A stretch of 21,120 nt of DNA. Origin: Caryophanales bacterium UBA3935 (GTDB lineage Bacteria; Bacillota_I; Bacilli_A; ML615J-28; CAG-698). The notes under the pieces are model-generated. The model worked only from the letters and a program-made list of their open reading frames with translations, ran no database searches and was not told the DNA's origin. Each line of letters opens with the position of its first letter. Positions within the stretch are counted from its first letter, which is position 1. This document shows positions 1-7,315 of the stretch, piece by piece. Where the stretch lies: the NCBI GenBank assembly GCA_002385755.1, contig DGED01000071.1, positions 1-21,120 of the forward strand, given 5' to 3'. The position numbers were made by a program, and so were the translations under genes.

Positions 1-50
1 TTTATAATATTATAATAATTATTGATAGCAATGTCAAGGAAATTTTTTTT

Positions 51-108
51 ATGTAAGCGTTTTATAACGGCTATTGGACCGACAAGAAAAGCTAGTTAAG
101 CGTTTTCA
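51..108. promoter_or_regulatory. Pair of cre-like boxes upstream of trpS
   Basis: Two copies of TAAGCGTTTT lie at 54-63 and 97-106, with their central CG steps 43 bp apart (about four helical turns). The first, ATGTAAGCGTTTTAT at 51-65, matches the loose Bacillus cre consensus WTGNAANCGNWNNCW with one mismatch. The second (94-108) has two mismatches but keeps the right half. A LacI/CcpA-type regulator is encoded at 2581-3588. The boxes could serve trpS or an unseen divergent gene to the left. Regulator binding is inferred only. Confidence 0.35.
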
Positions 109-129
109 CTGTTTGTTTTTCGCAAAAGT

Positions 130-158
130 TTGACAATAATCACCCCAGCAATTATAAT
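130..158 (+). promoter_or_regulatory. Sigma-A promoter of trpS
   Basis: A perfect -35 TTGACA (130-135) is followed after 17 bp by a perfect -10 TATAAT (153-158). Transcription should start near 165, giving a leader of about 50 nt. That is too short for a T-box, so trpS does not appear to use tRNA-sensing attenuation. Confidence 0.85.
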
Positions 159-216
159 ATATGATATGCGATATAATATATAAAAGATAACCTAAATTAT
201 GTTTGGAGGCCTGTAT

Positions 217-1212
217 ATGAAAGTGGTATTATCGGGAGTCAAACCCTCCGGAATCCCGACATTAGGTAATTATATCGGCGCGATCCGAAATTTCGCCCGC
301 TTACAAAAGGAAATGAAAGACCATCATTTTATTTTTTTTGTCGCTGATTTGCACGCGATAACCGTTCCGCACGATGTCGAGGAATTGCGCAAAAACATTC
401 GCGCCGTCGCCGCGTTATACCTGGCGTGCGGTCTGACCACGGAAAACGCCTCGTTTTTCATTCAATCCGAGGTGCCCGAACACGCGGAAATGTGCTATGT
501 TCTCCAATCGGTATGCTACATGGGCGAGTTGGAGCGCATGACGCAATATAAAGATAAAGCGCGAAAACAAAAAAGCGGGATCCCGGTGGCCTTATTTAAC
601 TACCCGACTTTGATGGCGGCCGATATTTTGCTATACGACGCTAACTACGTGCCGGTAGGCGACGATCAAAAACAACACCTGGAGCTCGCCCGCAATATAG
701 CCGAGCGCTTCAATAACCGCTACGGCGAGACGTTCGTCGTCCCCGAAGCGCTCATTAACAAAACCGGCGCGCGGATAATGAATCTGCAGGAGCCGACCAA
801 GAAAATGGACAAATCGGAATCCAATAACAAAGGATGTATTTTTCTCCTGGAATCGATTAATTCCGCAAAGAAAAAAATCAAAAGCGCCGTCACTGATTCC
901 GAAAACAAGATTCAATATCATAAAACTAAAAAACCGGGAATATCGAATCTCATGACCATCTATTCCGCCCTGACCGGTCTTTCCAACAAGGAAATCGAGA
1001 AAAAATACGCTTCCGGCAGTTACGGCGCGTTCAAAACCGAGCTTGCGGAAATAGTGGGCGGAGAAATCGCCGCCCTGCAGAAACGGTATAATGAAATAAT
1101 TAATTCGAGCGATCTTGATAAGATCCTTGACGACGGGAGAGAGAGAGCTCGGGAGATCGCGAGCAAAAAACTGAAGGAAGTATATAAAAAAGTCGGCCTT
1201 ACCCGCCGATAA
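217..1212 (+). CDS. trpS: Tryptophan--tRNA ligase
   Basis: Class Ic aminoacyl-tRNA synthetase that activates tryptophan with ATP and charges tRNA-Trp in the cytosol. The HIGH-equivalent motif is TLGNY near the N terminus (about residues 15-19), following the usual SGVKPSG segment, and the KMSKS-equivalent is KMDKSES in the C-terminal half. The length of 331 aa fits the bacterial family. I chose ATG 217 (MKVVLSG) over the in-frame ATG at 199 because GGAGG at 205-209 sits 7 nt before 217 and lies inside the longer reading. It is a single-gene unit with its own consensus promoter and a terminator directly after the stop. Identification is secure. Confidence 0.97.
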   Translation: MKVVLSGVKPSGIPTLGNYIGAIRNFARLQKEMKDHHFIFFVADLHAITVPHDVEELRKNIRAVAALYLACGLTTENASFFIQSEVPEHAEMCYVLQSVCYMGELERMTQYKDKARKQKSGIPVALFNYPTLMAADILLYDANYVPVGDDQKQHLELARNIAERFNNRYGETFVVPEALINKTGARIMNLQEPTKKMDKSESNNKGCIFLLESINSAKKKIKSAVTDSENKIQYHKTKKPGISNLMTIYSALTGLSNKEIEKKYASGSYGAFKTELAEIVGGEIAALQKRYNEIINSSDLDKILDDGRERAREIASKKLKEVYKKVGLTRR

Positions 1213-1241
1213 AAAAAAGGTGATGCGCTCACCTTTTTTTT
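1213..1241. terminator. Bidirectional rho-independent terminator, trpS/tyrS
   Basis: The stem AGGTGA (1218-1223) and TCACCT (1229-1234) closes a 5-nt loop. It is preceded by an A run and followed by a T run to 1241, so it can terminate both trpS (plus) and the convergent tyrS transcript (minus, stop at 1271). Confidence 0.85.
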
Positions 1242-1270
1242 GTTAAGATTACTTGTATGGTTAGTCAGTT

Positions 1271-2533
1271 TTATTTTTGATGCTTAATCAAAAAATAATT
1301 TTTTTTGCCGCGCCTGATAACGGAAAAGGCGGAACCAAAAGCCTTGTCGGCGGTAACGACATAATCAATGTCTTTAATGATGTCGCCGTTTACGCTGACG
1401 GCGCCGTTCGCGATGAATTCGCGCGCCGCTCTTTTGCTGGAGGCCGCTTTAACCGCGACCAAGGCCTCGACAATATTGATATCCCCGCCTACGGTAACCG
1501 AAGGCACATCTTTAAAGCCCATCGCGATATCGTCAACGCTTAAGTCCTTGATATTGCCGCTGAAAAGCGATTCAGATACTTTAACGGCCTGCAGATAAGC
1601 CTCTTCCCCGTGAACAAGAAGCAAGACCTCGCGAGCCAAAGCGCGTTGCGCCTCGCGCAAATGCGGCTCGGTTTTAACCTTTTCCTCAAGTCTCCCAATT
1701 TCTTCCTTGTCCAGAAATGTATAATATTTCAAAAATTTGATGACATCGGCATCGGCCGTGTTAATCAAAAACTGATACAGCTCGTAAGACGTGGTCAAAT
1801 TTTCGTCCAGCCATACCGTTCCCGATTCGGTTTTTCCGAACTTTGTCCCGTCGCTTTTTGTAATCAACGGAACGGTCAAACCAAAGACTTGCGCCTCCGG
1901 GCCGGCGATTTTCCTAATTAAATCTATTCCGGCGGTGATATTGCCCCATTGGTCCTGGCCGCCGATTTGCATCTCGCAGCGCAATTTTTTATCCAGATAC
2001 ATATGCAAAAAATCGATGCTCTGCATTACCATATAGGAAAACTCCAAATAGGTAAGGCCGGAATCCAGCCGCGATTTGACCGATTCTTTCGCCATCATAA
2101 TATTAATATTGAAATGTTGACCGTAATTGCGCCACATATCGATGGCTTTCATTTCGCCCAGCCACTCGTAATTGTCTTTTAAAAAGCAAGTTTTGTTATC
2201 AAAGGTAAAGAAGCGCGAGAATTGTTTGCGGAAGGCGTCAGACCATTGTTTGACGGTTTCCATATCATTCATCGTCCTGGCGCTCTTTTTCCCGCTCGGG
2301 TCGCCAATCAAGCCCGTGCCGCCGCCGACCAGAACAATAACGCGATGCCCGGCCTTCAGGAAACGCATTAATGTCACTATCGGCAACAAAGAGCCGATAT
2401 GCATGCTTTCGGCCGTCGGATCAAAACCGCAGTATAAGGTGATCGGCTTCTCTTCAAGCCTTTTTTCCAGCTCGTCTTCGTTGGCTATATCATGGATCAA
2501 GCCGCGCCATCTTAATTCTTCCAATAAAGACAT
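1271..2533 (-). CDS. tyrS: Tyrosine--tRNA ligase
   Basis: Class Ic synthetase that charges tRNA-Tyr. Seen in the 420-aa product: the tyrosine-pocket segment YCGFDPTAESMHIGS with the HIGH-type HIGS motif near residue 46, the QIGGQDQWGN segment, the KFGKTESG form of KMSKS typical of Bacillus TyrS, and a C-terminal S4-like RNA-binding domain (about residues 350-415). GGAGG at 2540-2544 is 6 nt before the ATG. It lies 47 bp after the CcpA-like regulator with no strong terminator between, so it is probably cotranscribed. Many Bacillota control tyrS with a T-box leader, but the 47-bp gap leaves no room for one. The tyrS-ccpA-murC neighbourhood is conserved in Bacillus. Confidence 0.97.
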   Translation of the reverse strand: MSLLEELRWRGLIHDIANEDELEKRLEEKPITLYCGFDPTAESMHIGSLLPIVTLMRFLKAGHRVIVLVGGGTGLIGDPSGKKSARTMNDMETVKQWSDAFRKQFSRFFTFDNKTCFLKDNYEWLGEMKAIDMWRNYGQHFNINIMMAKESVKSRLDSGLTYLEFSYMVMQSIDFLHMYLDKKLRCEMQIGGQDQWGNITAGIDLIRKIAGPEAQVFGLTVPLITKSDGTKFGKTESGTVWLDENLTTSYELYQFLINTADADVIKFLKYYTFLDKEEIGRLEEKVKTEPHLREAQRALAREVLLLVHGEEAYLQAVKVSESLFSGNIKDLSVDDIAMGFKDVPSVTVGGDINIVEALVAVKAASSKRAAREFIANGAVSVNGDIIKDIDYVVTADKAFGSAFSVIRRGKKNYFLIKHQK

Positions 2534-2553
2534 TGCAATCCTCCAAGATTAAG

Positions 2554-2580
2554 AATATCCTTGGATCATTTAAGGATATT
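2554..2580. repeat. Intercistronic inverted repeat, ccpA-tyrS
   Basis: AATATCCTT (2554-2562) and AAGGATATT (2572-2580) form perfect 9-bp arms around a 9-nt loop immediately after the regulator stop codon. There is no T run on the minus strand after the stem, and the stem is AT rich. It is more likely a 3'-end stabiliser, processing site or weak attenuator than a terminator. Confidence 0.45.
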
Positions 2581-3588
2581 TTATTTTGTCGATTCGCGCC
2601 AAATTACTTGATAAGGCACATACAGGTTAGGATGATCTTTTTTATCTTTTTGACTATTATCGCCGTTTTGTTTCATCAACTCGGTCAAAAACGACATTGC
2701 CTTATTGCCGATTTCATAAATGGGAATCTCAACGCAAGTTAATTTCGGGTTAGACAACACGGCATATCTTGTGTTCTGAAAACCGATAACCTGCAAGACG
2801 TCGGGAACCCTATGCCCCTTTTTCATGGCGATATTCATAAAGGATATGGCCATGGAATCGCGAACGGCCATCGCTACCTCGGGCACCCTTTTGTCAAGAT
2901 ACTCGTTGAAGTCCTTTTCGTTAATGCTCAAATCGCCGCTGGAATAGATAATGTCAACCGGCAAATCGTGCTCGCGCATCGCTTTTTCATATCCTTTTTG
3001 TTTCAGATCGTTAACGGCGTATTTATGCTCGGTAGAAATGAAGAGAATTTTTTTGTTGCCGCGCCTGATCATTTCTTTGGTAATCTCGTAAGCGCATTTT
3101 TCATATTCAATTAACACGCTCGCGTATTGAGTCGTTTGCGATATCGCGTTAACAAAAACCACGGGGACGGGGGTTTTTTGCAGCAGATCAAATGTTTCGG
3201 GAGTCATCTCGTCATTCATAAACAAAATTCCGTCAACGCTGGAAGCAATGACGTCTCCCCACAAATCTCTTTGCAATTCGGTGTCGGCTCCGATGAACAA
3301 GCGAAGAGTGTAGCCGTATTTTTTTGCGCTGTCATCAATGCCTTGAATCATTTCCGCGACTGATGCTCTCGTAATTCGAGGCACAACGATTGCGACCGTT
3401 GTCGATCGCCTGCTTGCCAGGCCGCGAGCGTTGGCGTTGGGTTTATACCCTTTCTCCTTGATTATCTTTAAAACCCTGGCCCGAGTTGATTCTTTAACCT
3501 TTTCCGGGTGGTTGAGAACGCGGGAAACCGTGGCCAAACTTACTCCGGCAGCACCTGCTATGTCGTAAATTTTCACTTGATTCATCAT
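2581..3588 (-). CDS. ccpA: LacI-family transcriptional regulator, probable CcpA (catabolite control protein)
   Basis: LacI/GalR-type DNA-binding repressor of 335 aa. The N-terminal helix-turn-helix (VSLATVSRVLN) and hinge helix (ANARGLAS) are close to Bacillus CcpA, followed by a periplasmic-binding-protein-like core. The C-terminal segment GFQNTRYAVLSNPKLT parallels the CcpA stretch GFDNTRLSLMVRPQLS, but the family Asp is Gln here and the usual TDEMA motif reads RDSMA. Effector or HPr-Ser-P binding may therefore differ. Synteny with murC and tyrS supports ccpA. AGAGGTG at 3592-3598 places the start at ATG 3588 or 3585; the GTG at 3594 lies inside the ribosome binding site. It could instead be another LacI paralogue with a different effector. 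Confidence 0.65.
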   Translation of the reverse strand: MMNQVKIYDIAGAAGVSLATVSRVLNHPEKVKESTRARVLKIIKEKGYKPNANARGLASRRSTTVAIVVPRITRASVAEMIQGIDDSAKKYGYTLRLFIGADTELQRDLWGDVIASSVDGILFMNDEMTPETFDLLQKTPVPVVFVNAISQTTQYASVLIEYEKCAYEITKEMIRRGNKKILFISTEHKYAVNDLKQKGYEKAMREHDLPVDIIYSSGDLSINEKDFNEYLDKRVPEVAMAVRDSMAISFMNIAMKKGHRVPDVLQVIGFQNTRYAVLSNPKLTCVEIPIYEIGNKAMSFLTELMKQNGDNSQKDKKDHPNLYVPYQVIWRESTK

Positions 3589-3616
3589 TTTCACCTCTTT
3601 TCACTCTTATTAATTA

Positions 3617-3645
3617 ATATTACCATAGAATGAAAATAAATGCAA
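3617..3645 (-). promoter_or_regulatory. Promoter of the CcpA-like gene
   Basis: On the minus strand TTGCAT (3640-3645) is followed after 17 bp by TAATAT (3617-3622). A TG one base before the -10 makes it an extended -10 promoter. The -35 lies between the two arms of the inverted repeat at 3630-3655. Confidence 0.55.
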
Positions 3646-3655
3646 GTATTTTCAT
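3630..3655. repeat. Inverted repeat over the regulator promoter, candidate operator
   Basis: ATGAAAATA (3630-3638) and TATTTTCAT (3647-3655) are perfect 9-bp arms separated by 8 bp that contain the -35 hexamer. An overlapping half-palindrome, TGAAAATACTTGCA on the minus strand, resembles a cre site with TA in place of the central CG. Autoregulation by the adjacent LacI-family protein is inferred. The right arm overlaps the last codons of murC. Confidence 0.45.
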
Positions 3656-4917
3656 AATAATTGTTTAATGTATTTATCGATGTTTCCGGCGCCCAAAAAA
3701 AGGATAACCGAGTTGCGAAGGTTTTTGATTTCTTGCAAACTTTTTTCGCGAAACTTTTTCGCTTTGGGAAAAACGCGGAAGACCTCGGCGTCTAAATTCC
3801 TGTCGGCCGCTTCTCTTTTGGAAGTGAAGGTTTTCGCAAGATAAAGCTTCACGCCGGAAAAAACTTCCCGGAATGATTTTTTCAACTGCATAGTCCGGCT
3901 ATAAGTATGGGGCTGAAAAATAACGACGATGCCTTTGTCCGGATAACTTTGCCTCACGGCGTCCAGGCACATTTTTATTTCCCGCGGGTGATGAGCATAG
4001 TCATCTATAATCACGTTATCGTAATAAAAATATTCTTCCATTCTGCGCGAGGGACGCTGATAGTCAAGCAATTTGTCTTGGAGCGAATTTAAGTCGACGC
4101 CATTAAGATAACAAACCGTCAAGGCCGCGAGAAAATTATATATCATGTGCAACCCGGAAAAGGGCAGGAAATATTTATACTTCTCCCCGCGCGCGTCCGC
4201 TTCCAAAATATATCCTTCTTTATGTTCCTCGATAATCTTACCTTTAATATCGCCGTTTTTTAAGCCGAATATCGTTTTGCGCGGATGGCTTATTTTCCCG
4301 CAATACTCGTCGTCGCCGTTAATTATCAAATGTTTGGAGTTAACGCCCGCTTTTTGAAATGTCGCCAGCACCTCGTCGATTGACCGAAAGAAATCGGGAT
4401 GATCGAAATCAATATTGTTAATAACGAGATAATCAAATGTATATTGCAATAGATGATTACGGTATTCGCAAGCCTCGAAAATAAAATATTCCGCGCCGCC
4501 TTCGCCTTTCCCCGTGCCGTCGCCGATCAAATATGATATTTTCCTGTCCTCAAAAAACTTGGCGATCAAACTGGTGGTGGTGGTTTTCCCGTGGGTTCCG
4601 GAAACCCCGATTTTCGGAACGGTAAAAAACTTCTCGATAAATTCGTGATAGTAATAAAAAGGCAGGTTTTTGCTTTTTACCGCGGCGACTTCAACGTGAT
4701 CATCCTTATAGCAACTGCTGGCGATATATGTTTTTCCTTCCGTAATATTGGCTTCGGAAAACGGCAACGCTTTAATGTTTTTGGCTTTCAGTTTTTTGGA
4801 AGTAAAGAATTCTTCCTCGACGTCACTTCCGACAACATCATGGCCCAAATCTTTTAATATTCCCGCCAAGGCGGACATGCCCGTTCCTTTGATACCGATC
4901 AAATGGAATTTTTCCAC
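3652..4917 (-). CDS. murC: UDP-N-acetylmuramate--L-alanine ligase
   Basis: Cytosolic Mur ligase that adds L-alanine to UDP-MurNAc, the first amino acid of the peptidoglycan stem. The 421-aa product starts with the nucleotide-binding segment GIKGTGMSAL, carries the ATP-binding loop GTHGKTTT (about residues 107-114), then EACEYR and the NNIDFDHPD segment, and late motifs DDYAHHPREI and FQPHTYSR. An upstream ATG (5094) would add 59 atypical residues. I chose GTG 4917 because GAGG (4925-4928) lies 7 nt before it and the Rossmann segment then begins at once, as in the family. A TATAAT at 4931-4936 could be its -10, but no good -35 is visible. Confidence 0.95.
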   Translation of the reverse strand: MEKFHLIGIKGTGMSALAGILKDLGHDVVGSDVEEEFFTSKKLKAKNIKALPFSEANITEGKTYIASSCYKDDHVEVAAVKSKNLPFYYYHEFIEKFFTVPKIGVSGTHGKTTTTSLIAKFFEDRKISYLIGDGTGKGEGGAEYFIFEACEYRNHLLQYTFDYLVINNIDFDHPDFFRSIDEVLATFQKAGVNSKHLIINGDDEYCGKISHPRKTIFGLKNGDIKGKIIEEHKEGYILEADARGEKYKYFLPFSGLHMIYNFLAALTVCYLNGVDLNSLQDKLLDYQRPSRRMEEYFYYDNVIIDDYAHHPREIKMCLDAVRQSYPDKGIVVIFQPHTYSRTMQLKKSFREVFSGVKLYLAKTFTSKREAADRNLDAEVFRVFPKAKKFREKSLQEIKNLRNSVILFLGAGNIDKYIKQLL

Positions 4918-5003
4918 TGTTTCACCTCGTATTATACTATGAAAGAACATAAATTTGGGCACAAAAAAGACCGTTTTTCTCTGCCGGATCCGCTTAAAAA
5001 CCC

Positions 5004-5037
5004 AAAAAGAAAAAGAGCGCTGACAAAGTCGGCGCTC
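5004..5037 (-). terminator. Rho-independent terminator after ampS
   Basis: GAGCGC and GCGCTC (5015-5020, 5032-5037) pair, extended inward by GAC/GTC after one mismatch around a 3-nt loop. On the minus strand this is followed by TTTTTCTTTTT. It separates the aminopeptidase transcript from murC. Confidence 0.8.
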
Positions 5038-5068
5038 CGGACTGCTTTTCACATCCCTGTCTTTTGGC

Positions 5069-6292
5069 CTAAAAAACAAAATTCCCGTTTTCAAATATTA
5101 AAACTTCCCGTCCGTCATCTTTGATGCCGGTGATTTTCATATCGGCGCTGCCGAACATAAAATCAACGTGGACGAGCGATTTGTTATATCCCTTGGCTTC
5201 CATCTCTTCTTCCGACATTTTATCGCTGTCCTTAAGGTTCATGGGATAAGCGCAACCCAGCGCCAGATGACAGGATGCGTTCTCGTCAAAAAGAGTGTTA
5301 TAAAAGAGGATGCCGGTGTTGGAAATAGGCGAATCGTAGGGGATCAACGCTACCTCGCCGATATACGAACTTCCTTCGTCAACTTCCAATAAATTCTTCA
5401 GGGTTTCTTTTTCTTTGCCAGCGTCGAAATCTACGACTTTGCCGTCTTTGAAAATCAAGTAAAAGTCTTCGATCAGTTTTCCGTTATAATTAAGCGGCTT
5501 GGTGGCGACCACTTTACCGTTTACCCTGTTCCGATGAGGCATGGTGAAGGTTTCTTCGGTCGGGATATTCGGGGCGAAGAACACGCCGTTTTTCGCGACT
5601 TCTCCGCCGCCGGCCCAAATATGACCTTCGGCCAAGCCGACGGTCAAATCGGTGCCCAGGGAGTTTTCAAAACGCAGATAAGCGAAGTTGTAATCATTAA
5701 GGATTTCATTGCGTTTCGCGAGTTCTTCCATATGCTCGCGCCATTCCGCGACCGGGTCGTTATCGGGCAAGACGCGCGAAGCGGCGAGAATCGCGTCGAA
5801 TAATCGGTCAAAAGCGTCCCCGTCGGAAAAAACCTTCTCCGCCCACGCCTCCGTCGGGTAAGAGGCGATACTCCACTGCGCCCCGTTGCCCATTAGGAAC
5901 TCGCGGTAAAAATCAAGGCGCTCGCTGGTCGCCTTCGTATAGAGCTGGATTTTCCGCGGTTCGATGTCCTTCAATAATCCCGGGGTCGGGGCGGAAACCG
6001 AAATTGTGGCCGCTTTTTTGTCGATAAAATATTGGCACTCGGAAACGATATAATCCGGAACTTCCTCCAACGCCTCGTCGTTGGCGTATGTGTAAAATTG
6101 TTTCATAACGATCTCGTCATTCCAACGCAGTGTCACCCGCCCGGCGCCGCGCTTATAAGCGGCATCGGACAAAAATCTTGCAAAGTCTTTGCACTCAACC
6201 GGGGAATTGATTACCACAGTTTGGCCTTTCTGAACGTTGACGCCGACTTCCACAATCAAACGCGCGTATTTTTCCAATCTGTCCGTCTTCAT
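5069..6292 (-). CDS. ampS: M29-family aminopeptidase (AmpS/PepS type)
   Basis: Cytosolic metallo-aminopeptidase of 407 aa, close to the roughly 410 aa of Bacillus AmpS. Family features visible in order are the N-terminal KYARLIVEVGVNVQKGQ segment, the Glu-bearing NIPTEETFTMPHR, the metal-ligand region EVALIPYDSPIS, the His-bearing SCHLALG, and the C-terminal His/Asp segment HVDFMFGSADM. These hold the Glu, His and Asp ligands expected for the two-metal M29 centre. The expected role is trimming N-terminal residues from peptides in protein turnover. TAGGAGG precedes the ATG, and the gene has its own promoter and a strong terminator, so it is a single-gene unit. Confidence 0.93.
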   Translation of the reverse strand: MKTDRLEKYARLIVEVGVNVQKGQTVVINSPVECKDFARFLSDAAYKRGAGRVTLRWNDEIVMKQFYTYANDEALEEVPDYIVSECQYFIDKKAATISVSAPTPGLLKDIEPRKIQLYTKATSERLDFYREFLMGNGAQWSIASYPTEAWAEKVFSDGDAFDRLFDAILAASRVLPDNDPVAEWREHMEELAKRNEILNDYNFAYLRFENSLGTDLTVGLAEGHIWAGGGEVAKNGVFFAPNIPTEETFTMPHRNRVNGKVVATKPLNYNGKLIEDFYLIFKDGKVVDFDAGKEKETLKNLLEVDEGSSYIGEVALIPYDSPISNTGILFYNTLFDENASCHLALGCAYPMNLKDSDKMSEEEMEAKGYNKSLVHVDFMFGSADMKITGIKDDGREVLIFENGNFVF

Positions 6293-6319
6293 GAATACCT
6301 CCTATATTTTAATATATAT

Positions 6320-6348
6320 ATAATATCAATAAATAAAATATTTATCAA
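6320..6348 (-). promoter_or_regulatory. Sigma-A promoter of ampS
   Basis: On the minus strand TTGATA (6343-6348) is followed after 17 bp by TATTAT (6320-6325), just downstream of the rplS terminator. Confidence 0.65.
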
Positions 6349-6357
6349 CGATATAAT

Positions 6358-6395
6358 AAAAAAAGCAGCGAATCTATAAAATTTCGCTGCTTTTT
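6358..6395. terminator. Terminator of the rpsP-rplS operon
   Basis: GCAGCGAA (6365-6372) and TTCGCTGC (6383-6390) pair around a 10-nt loop. The minus strand continues with seven T residues, and the plus strand with five. The stem begins 7 bp past the rplS stop codon, with its upstream flank 2 bp from the stop. Confidence 0.88.
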
Positions 6396-6397
6396 GC

Positions 6398-6745
6398 CTA
6401 TCTTCTTTCTTTAATTCTGGCGGCTTTGGCTGACAACTTACGGATGTAGTTAAGTTTGGCCCGACGGACCTTCCCTAATCTAACAACTTCGATTTGGGCA
6501 ATCCGGGGGGAATGCACGGGAAAGGTTCTTTCGACGCCGATGCCGTAGGAATTTTTCCGAACCGTAAACGTTTCGCTTATCCCGCCGCCGCGTCTTTTAA
6601 TTACCAAACCTTCGAATACCTGAATCCGTTCGCGGCTTCCTTCAACGATTTTAACATGTACCTTGACAGTATCGCCCGGGCGGAATTCAGGCAACTTTTC
6701 ACGCATGTATTCCTTAGTAATGTCAGATATTAATTGTTGACTCAT
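6398..6745 (-). CDS. rplS: 50S ribosomal protein L19
   Basis: Large-subunit ribosomal protein located at the 30S-50S interface. The 115-aa product equals the Bacillus length and shows the family core: [40 protein letters not shown] and [17 protein letters not shown] at 6755-6760 is 9 nt before ATG 6745; the longer reading from 6775 runs through this site. It is the last gene of the operon and also has an internal promoter right after the preceding lipoprotein gene. The roughly 70-nt leader from that promoter could hold an L19-type autoregulatory structure, but I could not confirm one. Confidence 0.97.
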   Translation of the reverse strand: MSQQLISDITKEYMREKLPEFRPGDTVKVHVKIVEGSRERIQVFEGLVIKRRGGGISETFTVRKNSYGIGVERTFPVHSPRIAQIEVVRLGKVRRAKLNYIRKLSAKAARIKERR

Positions 6746-6821
6746 TTTGTCACGCTCCTTATAACCGGCATTCATGCATCTATTGCAGCGGAATACCTTT
6801 TTTTGCAGTATTTACTTGGAT

Positions 6822-6850
6822 ATTATACATTATGTAGCGACTTTTGGCAA
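6822..6850 (-). promoter_or_regulatory. Internal promoter for rplS
   Basis: On the minus strand TTGCCA (6845-6850) is followed after 17 bp by a perfect TATAAT (6822-6827). The start would be near 6815, leaving about 70 nt of leader before rplS. Confidence 0.75.
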
Positions 6851-6859
6851 GTCCCTATT

Positions 6860-7315
6860 TTAACAACCATCACACTCGCCCGTCTCGGGCGTGAATTCCT
6901 CGCCTTTTAATTCGGCATAACGATCGTAACCGCCGGCAAAATAATGGATGTTATGAAAGCCGGAGGCGTTCATTATTTCGGTGAAACGACGCGAATCCTC
7001 GCCGTCGTAATCAATTAATATAATTCGGTAATTATGCTTTTTCCCGAGCAAGACGATTAAATCGGAAGCAATCTCTTCCACGGTCCTCGCCTCGCCGTCC
7101 CTTAATGTTCTCATGCAGAAGAACCCGGGAATCCTGCCGGCGACACAATCTTCGTAAGCGCGCAAATCATACGCTTTGGTGTTGCCGTCGCCGATATGGG
7201 TTAAAACCTTATCGAAAGCCTCGATTTCCTCGTCCCCGTACGCTTTCCCTCGTGTCCGGCATGCCGAAAGCGAAAACAAAAGCGCAACGAAAAGCAATGC
7301 TATCCTAGCTTTCAT
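6860..7315 (-). CDS. Lipoprotein with degenerate rhodanese-like domain
   Basis: The 151-aa product begins with a short basic segment, a hydrophobic stretch and the lipobox LSAC (Cys19), so it should be a lipid-anchored extracytoplasmic protein. Residues of about 48-135 follow a rhodanese-fold pattern: YDLRAYEDCVAGRIPG, then the active-site loop, then GFHNIHYFAGGYDRY. In the loop the position of the catalytic Cys (three before the conserved Gly) is Asp102, so sulfur-transferase activity is unlikely. The protein ends in a CDGC (Cys148, Cys151) pair that could bind metal or do thiol exchange. I chose ATG 7315, which overlaps trmD by 11 nt; a GTG at 7324 is an alternative. Its true function is unknown. 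Confidence 0.75.
   Translation of the reverse strand: MKARIALLFVALLFSLSACRTRGKAYGDEEIEAFDKVLTHIGDGNTKAYDLRAYEDCVAGRIPGFFCMRTLRDGEARTVEEIASDLIVLLGKKHNYRIILIDYDGEDSRRFTEIMNASGFHNIHYFAGGYDRYAELKGEEFTPETGECDGC

Noticed and set aside
1..50. Replication origin or DnaA-box cluster in the AT-rich left edge
   Set aside because: The stretch is AT rich but contains no recognisable TTATCCACA-type boxes and no dnaA or dnaN nearby.
4918..5094. N-terminal extension of murC giving 480 aa
   Set aside because: The added 59 residues are Arg/Phe rich and unlike MurC; the extension crosses the ampS terminator and the murC ribosome binding site, and GTG 4917 fits the family start.
6746..6815. L19 leader regulatory RNA before rplS
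   Set aside because: A 70-nt leader exists, but I could not draw a convincing structure by eye. A covariance-model search would decide.
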